A DNA stretch of 64,000 nt from Ancylobacter dichloromethanicus (GCF_018390645.1 NZ_JAHBGC010000020.1:952182-1016181); one strand, 5' to 3'. Shown: positions 43,795-54,284, numbered from the stretch's first letter. The notes: a model not told the origin generated them from the letters alone. Program-made: numbers and translations.

Positions 43795-44231
43795 CGTCTT
43801 CCTAGCGCCCCGGAGCTCGTGCCCCGCCCCCGCAAGGGGGGGCGCTCCCATTCCGGTAATATAGGAGGCGCACGGAGAAATTGATAGAGTTGCTGGATTT
43901 GATTGAAACGATATCCTGCGGTGTGCCTGCATCGCGGGGGAGACGTCGCGCCGCGCCCGCGCCGCGTAAGTCGCCGGCCCTGACGCCGTATGCGAAACGA
44001 AGCGCCCGACCTCGGCGTGCGTTTCGTTTCTCGGGTCAGGTCGGAGGCGGAGTAAATACGCCTGGGCGTGCAATAGCCGGTGGGCGGCGGCAGTCTTCGC
44101 TGGCAATTTGATAATCTGCCAGTTTCACACAGGTCCCGACCGCGCCAAATCGTCCGGTACCGGGAACATACAGCGACCCTCGGGTCACCATTGTCGTTTG
44201 CGGGCTCGCTTTCGCCGGTCCGGCACCGGGC
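43795..44231. other. Regulatory region upstream of the HTH-GAF gene
   Basis: 437 bp without a supportable gene. It holds the triple TTGNT array (43881-43903), a single ATTTGATA at about 44106-44113 and the trailer of the deacetylase gene. A partial inverted repeat (GCGAAACGAAG / CGTTTCGTT near 43991-44034) is imperfect. Confidence 0.55.
43881..43903 (+). promoter_or_regulatory. Triple TTGNT direct repeat at exact 9-bp step upstream of the HTH-GAF gene
   Basis: TTGAT at 43881, TTGCT at 43890 and TTGAT at 43899, same orientation and 9-bp step as the array before the GMC gene. It lies 87-109 bp upstream of the HTH-GAF start codon, in inverted orientation relative to that gene. Confidence 0.55.
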
Positions 44232-45014
44232 TCACGGCGCCACGGCCGTTTGTGGCGGCGGCGGGACGATGTGGACGACGCGGTAGCCCTTCTGCTTCAG
44301 CGCGGCGAGAAAGTCCGGCAGCATCTTCACCGTCTGCGCCCGCGTGTCGTGGAAGAGGATGATTCCCCGCCCCGCATGGTCGAGCCGTTCCATCACCAGG
44401 GTGAGCTGCGCCTCCGGCGTCATCGGATTCCAGTCCGACGCCCACAGATCCGCACCGAACACGCCGATGCCGCGCCGCTTCAGATAGGCGAGCAATGCCG
44501 GCGAGGAACCGAAACCGGGAAAGCGGAAGAACGGCACGCGCGGGCGCGTCCCGCCGGCGCCATAGGCGGCCTCGTCGTCCGCCTTCAACCCCTTCTCGAT
44601 GTCGGCCACAGCCTTCTCATAGGGAATATCGGCCAGCGTCATCGGGTGGGTCATGCTGTGATGGCCGACCGTATGGCCTGCGGCTATCTCCCGGCGCACC
44701 AGGTCGGGATGGGCGGCGGCATGGCGACCGATGAGGAAGAAGGTGGCGCGTACGCATTCACGCGCCAGCGCCTTCAGCACCGCCGGCGTGGTGCCGGGAT
44801 GCGGACCGTCGTCGAAGGTCAGCACGACCTCGCGGTCAGCGAGATCGAGCGTTTGCGGAAACTGCTTGGTACCGACCTGGAGGCCGACCGGATCGACCTC
44901 CATGACGCGCGAGGTGCCGAGCCGCCCGGCGCAGTCCTGCGCGGCATAGGCCGGGGCGCTGATGCCCAGGCTCAACGCCAGCAGGAGGGCGGCACGACAG
45001 GCAAAGCGCGACAT
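44232..45014 (-). CDS. Polysaccharide deacetylase (NodB domain), exported
   Basis: 260-residue carbohydrate esterase family 4 protein with signal peptide (MSRFACRAALLLALSLGISAPAYA). NodB motifs: TFDDGPHPGT (metal and catalytic Asp), HHSMTHP (metal His pair), RFPGFG and a terminal ILFHDT. It should remove N-acetyl groups from peptidoglycan or a surface glycan. The frame extends to 45248; ATG 45014 precedes the signal peptide. Confidence 0.92.
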   Translation of the reverse strand: MSRFACRAALLLALSLGISAPAYAAQDCAGRLGTSRVMEVDPVGLQVGTKQFPQTLDLADREVVLTFDDGPHPGTTPAVLKALARECVRATFFLIGRHAAAHPDLVRREIAAGHTVGHHSMTHPMTLADIPYEKAVADIEKGLKADDEAAYGAGGTRPRVPFFRFPGFGSSPALLAYLKRRGIGVFGADLWASDWNPMTPEAQLTLVMERLDHAGRGIILFHDTRAQTVKMLPDFLAALKQKGYRVVHIVPPPPQTAVAP

Positions 45015-45144
45015 GGGAGGCGTTCCGGCAGGGACCGATCGCCCCGTGCGTAGCCTATCGCCCGATCCCGCGCCATCCGCCGTTGGCGCGGCGCCGGCAG
45101 CGCTGCCCCTCGCTGGCCGCATGGCTGGGAGGGGCATGCTAGGC

Positions 45145-46242
45145 TCAGCTTTCCGGCGCGTCGACGATCGGGTCGTATTGCGAGGCGTCGAAGCCCAGCA
45201 CATTCCAGCTCTGCTGCATGTGCGGCGGCAACGGCGCGGAGACGTCAATCAGCTTGTCGCCGCGCGGATGCGGGATAACGAGGCGTCGCGCCAGCAGGTG
45301 GAGGCGGTTCTGCAGCCCGCCCGGCAGCGGCCAGTTCTCGATGTCGAAATATTTCGGGTCGCCGACGATGGGGTGGCCGATATGAGCGGCATGGGCGCGC
45401 AGCTGGTGGGTGCGGCCCGTCACCGGCTTCATCGACAGCCAGGCGAGCTTCTGCGCCGCGTGGTCGACCACGGCGTAGTAGGAGATGGCGTGGCTGGCCT
45501 CGTCGTCGCCATGGCGGGCGACGCGCATCTTTTCCGCCGCCTCGTCCTTGGCGAGATAGGTGGAGATGCGGCCCTGTGCGGGCCGCGGCACGCCAGGCAC
45601 CAGTGCCCAGTAGACCTTGCGGGCGGAGCGCGAGCGGAAGGTCTTGGCCAGCGTCGAGGCGGACAGGCGCGACTTCGCCACCAGCAGGATGCCGGACGTG
45701 TCCTTGTCGATGCGGTGGACGAGGCGCGGCTTCTGCCCGTCGGAGCCGCGCAGCGCCTCCAGCATGCCGTCGACATGGCGATAGGTGCCCGAGCCGCCCT
45801 GCACGGCAAGGCCGAACGGCTTGTTGAGCACCAGCACGTCGCGGTCCTCGTACAGCGTCATGTCCTTGAGCGCGCGGGCGTCCTTGTCGTCGGCGCTGGC
45901 GCGTCGCACGGCCGGGGCGGCAAGCTCCTCCTCGCCGTCGCCGGAAGGCGCCGTGCGGGGCGCCCGCGGCGGGGGTGCCTCGCCACGGGCCTTGGCCTCC
46001 TCGGCCTCCAGATGCTCGGCGGCGGAGAGCTGCGGTTTCTCCTCCAGCGGCGGGATGCGGATCGCCTGCCCGGCGGAAAGACGCGTATTGGTCTTCACCC
46101 GGCCGCCTTCCACCCTCACCTGCCCGCTGCGCAGCAGCTTCTGCAGGTGGCCGAAGGAAAGGTCGGGAAAATGCGTCTTGAACCAGCGGTCGAGCCGCAT
46201 GCCCTCTTCGTCCGCGTCGACGCGGCGTGTCTCAACGGCCAT
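45145..46242 (-). CDS. RluA-family pseudouridine synthase
   Basis: 365-residue 23S rRNA pseudouridine synthase of the RluC/RluD type. N-terminal S4 domain (MRLDRWFKTHFPDLSFGHLQKLL), a charged linker (about 75-120) and the catalytic domain with HRIDKDTSG (catalytic Asp) and VTGRTHQLRAHAAHIGHPIVGD. crcB lies just upstream on the same strand (48 bp), the order usual in rhizobia. Confidence 0.93.
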   Translation of the reverse strand: MAVETRRVDADEEGMRLDRWFKTHFPDLSFGHLQKLLRSGQVRVEGGRVKTNTRLSAGQAIRIPPLEEKPQLSAAEHLEAEEAKARGEAPPPRAPRTAPSGDGEEELAAPAVRRASADDKDARALKDMTLYEDRDVLVLNKPFGLAVQGGSGTYRHVDGMLEALRGSDGQKPRLVHRIDKDTSGILLVAKSRLSASTLAKTFRSRSARKVYWALVPGVPRPAQGRISTYLAKDEAAEKMRVARHGDDEASHAISYYAVVDHAAQKLAWLSMKPVTGRTHQLRAHAAHIGHPIVGDPKYFDIENWPLPGGLQNRLHLLARRLVIPHPRGDKLIDVSAPLPPHMQQSWNVLGFDASQYDPIVDAPES

Positions 46243-46290
46243 GGATCGGTTACTCCTCGCCCCAGCACATAGCCGAGACCGGGGCCCGCG

Positions 46291-46674
46291 TCACGCGAGA
46301 GCGCGCATCAGCGCCAGGCCGCCGAAGACACCCACCAGCGCCAGAAGCACGGAAACGCCGACATAGAGCACCGCCAACCCCATCTCGCCACGCTCGACGA
46401 GCAGCGCGGTGTCGAGCGAGAAGGTCGAGAAAGTGGTGAACCCGCCGAGAATGCCGGTCATGAGGAAAGCGCGAGCGTGCACCGTCCAGCCGCCGCTGGC
46501 CATGAAGGTCAGCCATCCGGCGACGAGGCCGATGATGAAACTGCCGATGACGTTGACCGCCAATGTGCCGAACGGGAACCCCATGCCGAACCAGCGCATG
46601 GCCGTCATACCGACCGCATTGCGTAACACCCCGCCAATGCCGGCGCCGATGAAGATGAGAAGAATTCCCTGCAC
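46291..46674 (-). CDS. crcB: Fluoride channel CrcB (Fluc)
   Basis: 127-residue four-helix fluoride channel subunit, working as an antiparallel dimer. Key segments: GAGIGGVLRNAVG, GTLAVNVIGSFIIG (pore Asn) and GILGGFTTFSTFS (pore Phe/Thr). A GTG at 46674 with GAGGCTTGGGC upstream gives the family start. No fluoride riboswitch is visible in the 29-bp gap to rarA. Confidence 0.93.
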   Translation of the reverse strand: MQGILLIFIGAGIGGVLRNAVGMTAMRWFGMGFPFGTLAVNVIGSFIIGLVAGWLTFMASGGWTVHARAFLMTGILGGFTTFSTFSLDTALLVERGEMGLAVLYVGVSVLLALVGVFGGLALMRALA

Positions 46675-46703
46675 GCCCAAGCCTCGCCCGTCTCGTCGTT
46701 GCG

Positions 46704-48023
46704 CTATTTGCGGCCCTGCCGCTCCGCGCGGAGCCGCGCCCAATAGTCCAGACGCTTCTTCACGTCGCGCTCGAAGCCGCGCTCGTTCGGCGAATAGAAC
46801 TCTGCCCTGGGATCGCCGGCAAGTTCTTCGGGAAAGAACTCCTGTCCCGAAAACGCATCGGGAAAATCATGATCGTACTGATAGCCGGCGTGGTAGCCGA
46901 GTTCCTTCATCAGCTTGGTCGGCGCGTTGAGGATGTGCTTGGGCGGCGGCAGCGAGCCGGTCTTCTGCGCCAGTGCCAGCGCGGCATTGAAGGCGGCATA
47001 GGCGGCGTTCGATTTTGGCGCCGTCGCCACATAGGCGATTGCCTGGGCGAGAAACAGCCGCCCTTCCGGCCAGCCGACCCGTTCGAACGCGGTCCACGCC
47101 GCCACCACCTGCGGCATCGCCTGCGGGTCCGCCATGCCGACATCCTCCGATGCCGCGCAGCACAGGCGGCGGAACACCGTGCCGGGGTCCTCGCCACCCG
47201 TCAGCATGCGCGCCGCCCAGTACATGGCGCCGTTCACGTCGGAGCCGCGCAGGCTCTTATGGAAGCAGCTCAGCAGGTTATAGTGCTCGTCCTGCCCCTT
47301 GTCGTAGATCGGGGCGCGCTTCTGCATGGTCGCGGCAAGACCCGGCACATCGAGGTCCGGCCCCTCCGGCAGCGACAGCAGTTCCTCGGCGAGGCCGAGC
47401 AGGTAGCGCCCATCGCCATCGGCCATTCCGGCCAACGCAGCGCGCGCCTCCGGGTCCAGCGGCAGGCGATGGCCCTCCAGCTCTTCGGCGCGCCGGAGCA
47501 GCCGCTCGATCGCCTCGGCATCGAGCGACTTGAACACCAGCACGCGGGCGCGCGACAGCAGTGCCGCGTTCAGCTCGAAGGACGGGTTCTCCGTCGTCGC
47601 GCCGATCAGCGTGATGGTGCCGTCTTCCATCACCGGCAGGAAGCCATCCTGCTGGGCGCGGTTGAAGCGGTGGATCTCGTCGACGAAGAGCAGCGTACCC
47701 TGCCCGATCGCGCGGCGCCCCCGCGCCGCCTCGAACACCTTCTTGAGATCGGCGACGCCGGTGAAGATGGCGGAGACCTGCTCGATATGCAGGTCCGTCT
47801 CGCGCGCCAGCAGCCGCGCCACCGTGGTCTTGCCGGTGCCCGGCGGGCCCCAGAAGATGAGAGAGCCGAGCGCGCGGTTGGCGATCATCCGGGTGAGGGC
47901 GCCACCCTCCCCGGTCAGGTGTTCCTGGCCGACCACCTCGGCGAGCTTCTGCGGACGCAACCGGTCGGCGAGCGGCCGCGGGGCGGTGCCCTCCAGTCCG
48001 GCGGTGGCGAAGAGATCGGACAA
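46704..48023 (-). CDS. rarA: Replication-associated recombination protein RarA (MgsA)
   Basis: 439-residue AAA+ ATPase related to clamp loaders, acting at stalled forks. Walker A is FWGPPGTGKTT, Walker B LLFVDEIHRF, sensor GATTENPSFE, then the tetramerisation domain and ANAPTKLMKELGYH-like C terminus. A TTG at 48023 (LSDLFATAGLEG) preceded by GAGGCGG is preferred; it begins 7 bp after the degP stop. The frame extends to 48149 without a better start. Confidence 0.94.
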   Translation of the reverse strand: MSDLFATAGLEGTAPRPLADRLRPQKLAEVVGQEHLTGEGGALTRMIANRALGSLIFWGPPGTGKTTVARLLARETDLHIEQVSAIFTGVADLKKVFEAARGRRAIGQGTLLFVDEIHRFNRAQQDGFLPVMEDGTITLIGATTENPSFELNAALLSRARVLVFKSLDAEAIERLLRRAEELEGHRLPLDPEARAALAGMADGDGRYLLGLAEELLSLPEGPDLDVPGLAATMQKRAPIYDKGQDEHYNLLSCFHKSLRGSDVNGAMYWAARMLTGGEDPGTVFRRLCCAASEDVGMADPQAMPQVVAAWTAFERVGWPEGRLFLAQAIAYVATAPKSNAAYAAFNAALALAQKTGSLPPPKHILNAPTKLMKELGYHAGYQYDHDFPDAFSGQEFFPEELAGDPRAEFYSPNERGFERDVKKRLDYWARLRAERQGRK

Positions 48024-48030
48024 GGCCGCC

Positions 48031-49458
48031 TCAACCCGGCAGCAGGGCGGAGATGACCCGCCCGCCGCGCTGCAACGTAACCCGCCACGCCCGCACCGGC
48101 ACGCGGGTGATCCGCTGCAGGTCGGCCGTCGTGGCGACGGGTGCACCATTGATGTCGAGAATGACGTCCCCGGCGCGGAAGCTGGTGCGCTCGGCGGGCG
48201 AACCTTCCTCGACCGACAGGATCACCACGCCCTTGACCGCGTCCAGCGTGCGCATCTCCTCGATCACCGCCGGCGAGAGGTTGACCACGGTCGCCCCCGA
48301 GAGCGGCGAGCGACCGGAAATGGTGATCTGGTCGCGCGGCACCGTCTCCGGCGCGGCCTCCAGCACGACCTTCAGCGTCACAGGCTTGCCCTGCCGGATG
48401 ATGCCCAGATCGACCGACCCACCCAGCGGGCGGGTGGCGAAGCGGAAGCCGAAGGCATCGGGATCGTCGACCTCCTGCCCCGCCACCGTGACGATGAGGT
48501 CGCCCGCGCGCAGGCCCGCCTTCTCCGCCGCGCTGCCGGGAAAGATGTTCTGCACCAGCGCACCGGTGGGCCGGGCCACGTCCAGCCCTTCGGCAATATC
48601 CGGCGTCACCTGCTGCAGATCGGCTCCCAGCCACGGACGGCGGACGACCGTGCTGCCGGACAGCGCCGATTGCAGCACGACCCGTACCATGTCGGCGGGG
48701 ATCGCGAAGCCGATGCCCTGCGAACCGCCGGAGCGCGAGAAGATGGCGGTATTGATGCCGACCACCCGGCCCGCCCCATCCACAAGGGCGCCGCCGGAAT
48801 TGCCGGGATTGATGGCCGCGTCGGTCTGGATGAAGAAGCCGTAATCGGTAATGCCGCGCTGGGTGCGGGCGAGCGCCGAGACGATGCCCTGCGTCACCGT
48901 CTGGCCGACGCCGAACGGGTTGCCGATCGCCAGCACGATGTCGCCGACCTGGAGGTCGTCGGACGAGCCCAGCGTCGCCGAGGGAAAGTCCCCCTTGCCG
49001 TCCTTTATGCGGAGAATGGCGATGTCGGTGCGCGGATCACGCAGCACCACCTCGGCATCGAATTCACGCTTGTCGGCGAGCGACAGGCGGATTTCGTCGG
49101 CGCCGTCGATGACATGGTTGTTGGTGACGACGATGCCGGAGGGGTCGACCAGAACACCCGAGCCAAGCGAGCGCTGAACGCGCTCGCGCGGCATGTCGAA
49201 GCCGGGCACGTCCGGCCCGCCGCGGTCACCGAAGAAGCGCCGGAAGAAGGGGTCCTCCAGCAGCGGGTTGTCCCGCCGGGCGGTCTTCAGCGCATAGACG
49301 TTGACGATGGCCGGCGCGGTGCGCGCCACCACGGGCGCGAAGCTGAGGCCGATCTCGGCGCGAGATGTCGGCACCCGCGGCCCGCCGGAAGCGGGTGCCT
49401 GCGCGAGCGCGGGAGCGGCGGCGAGAAGCGAAGCGACGATGAGGACAAAGCGTTTCAT
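48031..49458 (-). CDS. degP: Periplasmic Do-family serine protease (DegP/HtrA)
   Basis: 475-residue protease-chaperone with signal peptide (MKRFVLIVASLLAAAPALA). The catalytic triad is His in TNNHVIDG, Asp in DPRTDIAIL and Ser in NPGNSGG; two PDZ domains follow (about 265-360 and 385-470). The ATG at 49458 starts the signal peptide; the frame extends to 49536. rarA follows with 7 bp between. Confidence 0.94.
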   Translation of the reverse strand: MKRFVLIVASLLAAAPALAQAPASGGPRVPTSRAEIGLSFAPVVARTAPAIVNVYALKTARRDNPLLEDPFFRRFFGDRGGPDVPGFDMPRERVQRSLGSGVLVDPSGIVVTNNHVIDGADEIRLSLADKREFDAEVVLRDPRTDIAILRIKDGKGDFPSATLGSSDDLQVGDIVLAIGNPFGVGQTVTQGIVSALARTQRGITDYGFFIQTDAAINPGNSGGALVDGAGRVVGINTAIFSRSGGSQGIGFAIPADMVRVVLQSALSGSTVVRRPWLGADLQQVTPDIAEGLDVARPTGALVQNIFPGSAAEKAGLRAGDLIVTVAGQEVDDPDAFGFRFATRPLGGSVDLGIIRQGKPVTLKVVLEAAPETVPRDQITISGRSPLSGATVVNLSPAVIEEMRTLDAVKGVVILSVEEGSPAERTSFRAGDVILDINGAPVATTADLQRITRVPVRAWRVTLQRGGRVISALLPG

Positions 49459-49534
49459 GGCGCCAGATATAATCCCCGCCCTGCGGCGGAGAAAGGGCAA
49501 CCGTGCCCCGGCTTCGCACGTAAAATCTCCGGGC

Positions 49535-49563
49535 AAAAGAAAAGGGGCGGCAAAGCCGCCCCC
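49535..49563 (-). terminator. Rho-independent terminator of the ribosomal superoperon
   Basis: 8-bp stem GGGGCGGC / GCCGCCCC with an AAA loop (49544-49562), followed on the minus strand by TTTTCTTTT. It lies 36 bp past rplQ and ends the rpoA-rplQ unit. Confidence 0.9.
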
Positions 49564-49597
49564 GATCCATCACCCTGCCGTCGACCGGCCGTCGCGC

Positions 49598-50026
49598 TCA
49601 CGCGGCGGCGGCTTCCTCGGCCTTGGTGGCTTCATGGCGGGCCAGGTCCGCCGCGCCCTTGGCCGATTCGTCGCGATCGACCAGTTCGATCACCGCGATC
49701 GCGGCCGAATCGCCATGGCGGAAGCCCGCCTTGATGATGCGGGTGTAGCCGCCATTGCGCTCCTTGTAGCGCGGGCCGATCACGTCGAAGAGTTTGCGCA
49801 CCACCGCCACGTCACGCACTTCGGCGATCGCCTGGCGGCGGGCATGCAGCCCCCCGCGCTTGCCGAGGGTGATCAGCTTCTCGACCACCGGGCGAAGATC
49901 CTTCGCCTTCGGCAGCGTGGTCATGATCTGCTCATGGGTGATCAGGGCCTGCGCCATGTTGGCGAACATGGCCTTGCGGTGCTCGGCCGTGCGGTTGAAC
50001 TTGCGATACGTCTTGCCGTGGTTCAT
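49598..50026 (-). CDS. rplQ: 50S ribosomal protein L17
   Basis: 142-residue large-subunit protein L17; [20 protein letters not shown] is the typical start, and [20 protein letters not shown] the conserved core. The C terminus is Ala/Glu-rich (TKAEEAAAA). Start at 50026, not the frame start 50095. Last gene of the superoperon. Confidence 0.97.
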   Translation of the reverse strand: MNHGKTYRKFNRTAEHRKAMFANMAQALITHEQIMTTLPKAKDLRPVVEKLITLGKRGGLHARRQAIAEVRDVAVVRKLFDVIGPRYKERNGGYTRIIKAGFRHGDSAAIAVIELVDRDESAKGAADLARHEATKAEEAAAA

Positions 50027-50098
50027 GGCAAAATTCCTAAATGCGACGGCTTTCGAGCCGGGAGATACGGGTGACGGCTCGAACGCCGCGCTCAATGC

Positions 50099-51115
50099 TC
50101 AATAATGATCTTCGAACCGCTTGGCGAGATCCTCGATGTTCTCCGGCGGCCAGCCCGGCACTTCCATGCCGAGGTGCAGGCCCATGCTGGCGAGAACTTC
50201 CTTGATCTCGTTCAGCGACTTGCGGCCGAAGTTCGGGGTACGGAGCATCTCCGCCTCGGTCTTCTGGATCAGGTCGCCGATATAGACGATGTTGTCGTTC
50301 TTCAGGCAGTTCGCGGAACGGACCGAAAGCTCCAGTTCGTCCACCTTCTTGAGCAGCGCCGGGTTGAAGGGCAGCTCCTGCATGACAGGGCTTTCCGTCT
50401 CGCGCTTGGGCTCTTCGAAGTTGACGAAGATTTCGAGCTGGTCCTGCAGGATGCGCGCGGCATAGGCCAGAGCATCCTCGGGACCGACCGAGCCGTTGGT
50501 CTCGATGGTCAGCGTCAGCTTGTCATAGTCGAGAATCTGGCCCTCGCGGGTGTTCTCGACCTTGTAGGAGACCTTCTTGACCGGCGAATAGAGGCTGTCG
50601 ACCGGGATGAGCCCGATCGGCGCGTCTTCCGGCCGGTTGCGGTCGGCCGCGACATAGCCCTTCCCGGTGTCGACGGTGAACTCCATGCGCATCTCGGCGC
50701 CGTCGTCGAGGGTGCACAGCACCAGCTCGGGGTTCAGCACCTGCACGTCGCCCACGGTCTGGATGTCACCGGCGGTGACGACGCCCGGGCCCTGCTTCTT
50801 CACGACCATGCGCTTGGGGCCGTCGCCAGCCATCTTGATGGCGATGTCCTTGATGTTGAGGACGATATCGGTCACGTCCTCGCGCACGCCCGGGATCGAG
50901 GAGAACTCGTGCAGCACGCCATCGATATGTACGGACGTCACCGCCGCGCCCTGCAGCGACGACAGCAGGATGCGGCGCAGCGCGTTGCCGAGCGTCTGCC
51001 CGAAGCCACGCTCAAGCGGCTCGGCGACAACAGTCGCGAGACGCTTCGGATCGCTGCCGAGGGCGACCTCAAGCTTCTCGGGCTTGATCAGCTCTTGCCA
51101 GTTCTTCTGAATCAC
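50099..51115 (-). CDS. rpoA: DNA-directed RNA polymerase alpha subunit
   Basis: 338-residue alpha subunit. N-terminal dimerisation and assembly domain ([17 protein letters not shown]), linker, and C-terminal domain that contacts UP elements and activators ([31 protein letters not shown], ending LAKRFEDHY). GTG at 51115 gives [17 protein letters not shown], the usual N terminus; an upstream in-frame ATG at 51169 would add 18 residues. Confidence 0.97.
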   Translation of the reverse strand: MIQKNWQELIKPEKLEVALGSDPKRLATVVAEPLERGFGQTLGNALRRILLSSLQGAAVTSVHIDGVLHEFSSIPGVREDVTDIVLNIKDIAIKMAGDGPKRMVVKKQGPGVVTAGDIQTVGDVQVLNPELVLCTLDDGAEMRMEFTVDTGKGYVAADRNRPEDAPIGLIPVDSLYSPVKKVSYKVENTREGQILDYDKLTLTIETNGSVGPEDALAYAARILQDQLEIFVNFEEPKRETESPVMQELPFNPALLKKVDELELSVRSANCLKNDNIVYIGDLIQKTEAEMLRTPNFGRKSLNEIKEVLASMGLHLGMEVPGWPPENIEDLAKRFEDHY

Positions 51116-51245
51116 GACGTCACCCTTGGTTTCGACGGTGCCCCGGACTCCCTGCCCGGCAGCTTCCACCCCGGTCCCGGCGGGAGGGGGAAGGCCGGAT
51201 ACAGCGGCCCCTGCGGCGCCCGAAGCGCCGCTGGATGATTAGGCG

Positions 51246-51635
51246 TCAGACGCGCCGACGCTTGCGCGGACGGCAGCCATTGTGCGGGATCGGCGTCACG
51301 TCGCGGATCGACGTCACGGTGAAACCCGCCGCCTGGAAGGCACGAAGCGCCGACTCGCGGCCCGACCCCGGGCCCGAGACTTCAACCTCGATGGTGCGCA
51401 TGCCGTGATCGGACGCCTTGCGGGCGCAATCCTCGGCCGCGACCTGCGCCGCATACGGCGTCGACTTGCGCGAACCCTTGAAGCCCATGGCGCCGGCAGA
51501 CGACCAGGCGATGGTATTGCCCTGCGCGTCGGTGATCGTAATCATGGTGTTGTTGAACGACGCGTTCACATGCGCGACGCCGGAGGCGATGTTCTTGCGC
51601 TCACGGCGCTTAATGCGGGCAGCTTCTTTAGCCAT
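51246..51635 (-). CDS. rpsK: 30S ribosomal protein S11
   Basis: 129-residue platform protein S11. [20 protein letters not shown] start, core [32 protein letters not shown] and basic tail [12 protein letters not shown] complete. It has a 119-bp gap to rpsM and 130 bp to rpoA, the widest gaps in this part of the superoperon. Confidence 0.97.
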   Translation of the reverse strand: MAKEAARIKRRERKNIASGVAHVNASFNNTMITITDAQGNTIAWSSAGAMGFKGSRKSTPYAAQVAAEDCARKASDHGMRTIEVEVSGPGSGRESALRAFQAAGFTVTSIRDVTPIPHNGCRPRKRRRV

Positions 51636-51754
51636 AGACCTCGGATCCTTCGGACGCGCCCGTCATTCCAGGCGCTCGGGACATTAATCGTAACGAATGC
51701 GCCGGACGCACGCGGCGCCGGCGCGGAAAAGCGGGCACATGAAGCCCGCTCGAC

Positions 51755-52123
51755 TCACTTCTTCTTGCCGGCGATCGCCTTGGCCGGACCCTTGCGGGTA
51801 CGGGCATTGGTGTGGGTACGCTGACCGCGCACCGGCAGACCACGACGATGACGCAGGCCGCGATAGCAGCCGAGGTCCATCAGACGCTTGATGTTCATCG
51901 AGACTTCGCGACGCAGGTCGCCTTCGACCATATAGTCGCGGTCGATCGTCTCGCGGATCTGCAGGACTTCCTGGTCGGTGAGCTGGTTCACCCGACGCTC
52001 GAGCGGAATGCCAACCTTCTCCACGATCTCGGCCGCATTCTTCGCGCCGATGCCGTGAATGTACTGAAGCGCAATGATCACGCGCTTGTTGGTCGGGATG
52101 TTAACGCCTGCAATACGAGCCAC
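51755..52123 (-). CDS. rpsM: 30S ribosomal protein S13
   Basis: 122-residue head protein S13: [15 protein letters not shown], the helix-two-turn-helix region and the basic C terminus [21 protein letters not shown] are complete. rpmJ (L36), which lies between secY and rpsM in E. coli, is absent here, as in other alphaproteobacteria. Confidence 0.97.
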   Translation of the reverse strand: MARIAGVNIPTNKRVIIALQYIHGIGAKNAAEIVEKVGIPLERRVNQLTDQEVLQIRETIDRDYMVEGDLRREVSMNIKRLMDLGCYRGLRHRRGLPVRGQRTHTNARTRKGPAKAIAGKKK

Positions 52124-52316
52124 GTCGCTCTCTCCATGTGAACCGGACGGGCCGGTGATGAAAACGCCCCGCGTCCGGTGGAGGCCGGCCCTTGCGGGAG
52201 ATACGCACGAGGCCGCCCGACATCATCAACGTGACGTCGACCGGCGGCACCCGCTTGAGTGAAGCGCGGCACATAGAGCGATTCCACCCCGATGTCAAGC
52301 CGCACCGATCAACATC

Positions 52317-52901
52317 TCAGACCGTTTCGAGAACGTCCGAGATCGCCCTGGTCACTTCGTCGATCGGTTTCATCCCGTCGATCGCCGCCAGCATGCCCCG
52401 CTCCGCGTAATAGGGAGCGACCACGGCGGTGTCGCGGTTGAAGGCTTCGAGCCGGGTCTTGAAGACTTCCGGATCGTCGTCCTTGCGCACCGGCTCGCCG
52501 CGCGCCGCGGTTTCCTGCGCCCGCTGGATGATACGATGGACAAGTTGCTCCTGGTCGACCTGAAGCTCGATCACCGCATCGAGCTTCAGGCCCTTCTCCG
52601 TCAGGATGCGATCCAGCGCCTCGGCCTGCGCCACGGTGCGCGGAAAGCCATCGAGGATGAACCCTTTCGCGCAATCGGGCTGGTCAATGCGATCCGAGAT
52701 AATGCCGATCACGATTTCGTCAGACACCAGCTTGCCGGCGTCCATCACCGCCTTGGCCTTCAGACCAATCGGCGTCTCGTTACGGACGGCCTCGCGCAGC
52801 ATATCCCCGGTCGAGAGCTGCACGATGCCGTGCCGGGCGACCAGACGCTGCGCCTGCGTGCCCTTCCCCGCCCCCGGAGGTCCGAGCAGTATAAGCCTCA
52901 T
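52317..52901 (-). CDS. adk: Adenylate kinase
   Basis: 194-residue short-type adenylate kinase (ATP + AMP to 2 ADP) without the long zinc LID. P-loop [10 protein letters not shown] (7-16), DGFPRTVAQ in the AMP-binding part. Its start overlaps the secY stop by 4 bp (52898-52901). A 193-bp gap separates it from rpsM. Confidence 0.96.
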   Translation of the reverse strand: MRLILLGPPGAGKGTQAQRLVARHGIVQLSTGDMLREAVRNETPIGLKAKAVMDAGKLVSDEIVIGIISDRIDQPDCAKGFILDGFPRTVAQAEALDRILTEKGLKLDAVIELQVDQEQLVHRIIQRAQETAARGEPVRKDDDPEVFKTRLEAFNRDTAVVAPYYAERGMLAAIDGMKPIDEVTRAISDVLETV

Positions 52902-54229
52902 CGGCGCTTCCCCCTGAGCTTGGCCTTCTTGACCAGCCCCTCATATTGGTGCGCCAGCAGATGGCCCTGGACCTGGGCCACCGTATCCATGGTCACGCTC
53001 ACCACGATCAGCAGCGATGTGCCACCGAAGTAGAACGGAACCGCCGCGTAGGAGATCAGAATCTCCGGGAACAGGCACACTATGGCTAGGTAAGCCGCAC
53101 CGATGACCGTGATGCGAGTCAGCACATAGTCGATATACTCGGCCGTGCGTTCGCCCGGGCGGATGCCGGGAACGAAGCCGCCATGCTTCTTCAGATTGTC
53201 CGCGGTCTCGGTCGGATTGAACACGATCGCGGTGTAGAAGAAGCAGAAGAACACGATGAGCAGCACATAGAGCAGTATGAACAGCGGCTGGCCGTGCCCG
53301 ATCAGCGTCGTCACGGTGGTCAGCCAACCCGGCCCCTGCCCCTGCATGAAGCTCGCCACCGTGGTCGGGATGAGCAGCAGCGAGGAGGCGAAGATCGGCG
53401 GGATCACGCCCGAGGTGTTCAGCTTCAGCGGCAGGTGCGAGGACTGTCCGTCATACACCTTGTTGCCGACCTGGCGCTTCGGGTACTGGATCAGCAGCCG
53501 GCGCTGCGCCCGCTCCATGAACACGATGAACATGATCACCGCGACCGCCATCAGGATCACCGCGAGGATGATGCCGGTGGAAAGCGCGCCCTGGCGGCCG
53601 AGTTCCAGCGTGTTGGCGATCGCCGAGGGCAGTTCCGCCACGATGCCGGCGAAGATGATCAGCGAGATGCCGTTGCCGATGCCGCGCGAGGTGATCTGCT
53701 CACCCAGCCACATCAGGAACATGGTGCCGCCGGTCAGCGTCACGACGGTCGAGATGCGGAAGAACCAGCCCGGATCGGCAACCACGGCGCCCGAGCCTTC
53801 GAGGCCCACGGCGATGCCGTAGGACTGGAACACGGCGAGCACCACGGTGAGGTAGCGGGTGTACTGGTTGATCTGCTTGCGGCCCGACTCGCCTTCCTTC
53901 TTCAGCGCCTCCAGCGTCGGCGAGACGGTGGTCAGGAGCTGAATGATGATGGAGGCCGAGATGTAGGGCATGATGTTCAGGGCGAAGATCGCCATGCGCG
54001 AAACCGCGCCGCCCGAGAACATGTTGAACAGGCCAATGATGCCCTGCTGCGCCGTGTTGAACACGTCGGCGAGCGCGTCGGGATTGATCCCCGGCATCGG
54101 AATATAGGTGCCCAGCCGATAAACGAGAAGCGCACCCAGGGTGAACCAGATGCGCTTCTTCAGTTCGTCGGCTTTTGCCAGAGCACCGAAGTTGAGGTTT
54201 GCCGCGAGCTGTTCTGCTGCCGAGGCCAT
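52898..54229 (-). CDS. secY: Protein translocase subunit SecY
   Basis: 443-residue channel subunit of the Sec translocon with ten membrane helices. Conserved pieces: plug region [27 protein letters not shown], and the C-terminal cytoplasmic loop [18 protein letters not shown]. Start [14 protein letters not shown]. Encoded between rplO and adk in the spc part. Confidence 0.97.
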   Translation of the reverse strand: MASAAEQLAANLNFGALAKADELKKRIWFTLGALLVYRLGTYIPMPGINPDALADVFNTAQQGIIGLFNMFSGGAVSRMAIFALNIMPYISASIIIQLLTTVSPTLEALKKEGESGRKQINQYTRYLTVVLAVFQSYGIAVGLEGSGAVVADPGWFFRISTVVTLTGGTMFLMWLGEQITSRGIGNGISLIIFAGIVAELPSAIANTLELGRQGALSTGIILAVILMAVAVIMFIVFMERAQRRLLIQYPKRQVGNKVYDGQSSHLPLKLNTSGVIPPIFASSLLLIPTTVASFMQGQGPGWLTTVTTLIGHGQPLFILLYVLLIVFFCFFYTAIVFNPTETADNLKKHGGFVPGIRPGERTAEYIDYVLTRITVIGAAYLAIVCLFPEILISYAAVPFYFGGTSLLIVVSVTMDTVAQVQGHLLAHQYEGLVKKAKLRGKRR

Positions 54230-54284
54230 GGTGGCTCCGCTCCTCGTCTGTGCCCTGAAAATTCGGTCGGAACTGACTTAAGCG

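Noticed and set aside
31717..44231. Possible integrative element with duplicated tRNA end (att sites) bounding the accessory segment
   Set aside because: I could not find a second copy of the tRNA 3' end by eye, nor an integrase or relaxase, so only the accessory nature, not an element, is claimed.
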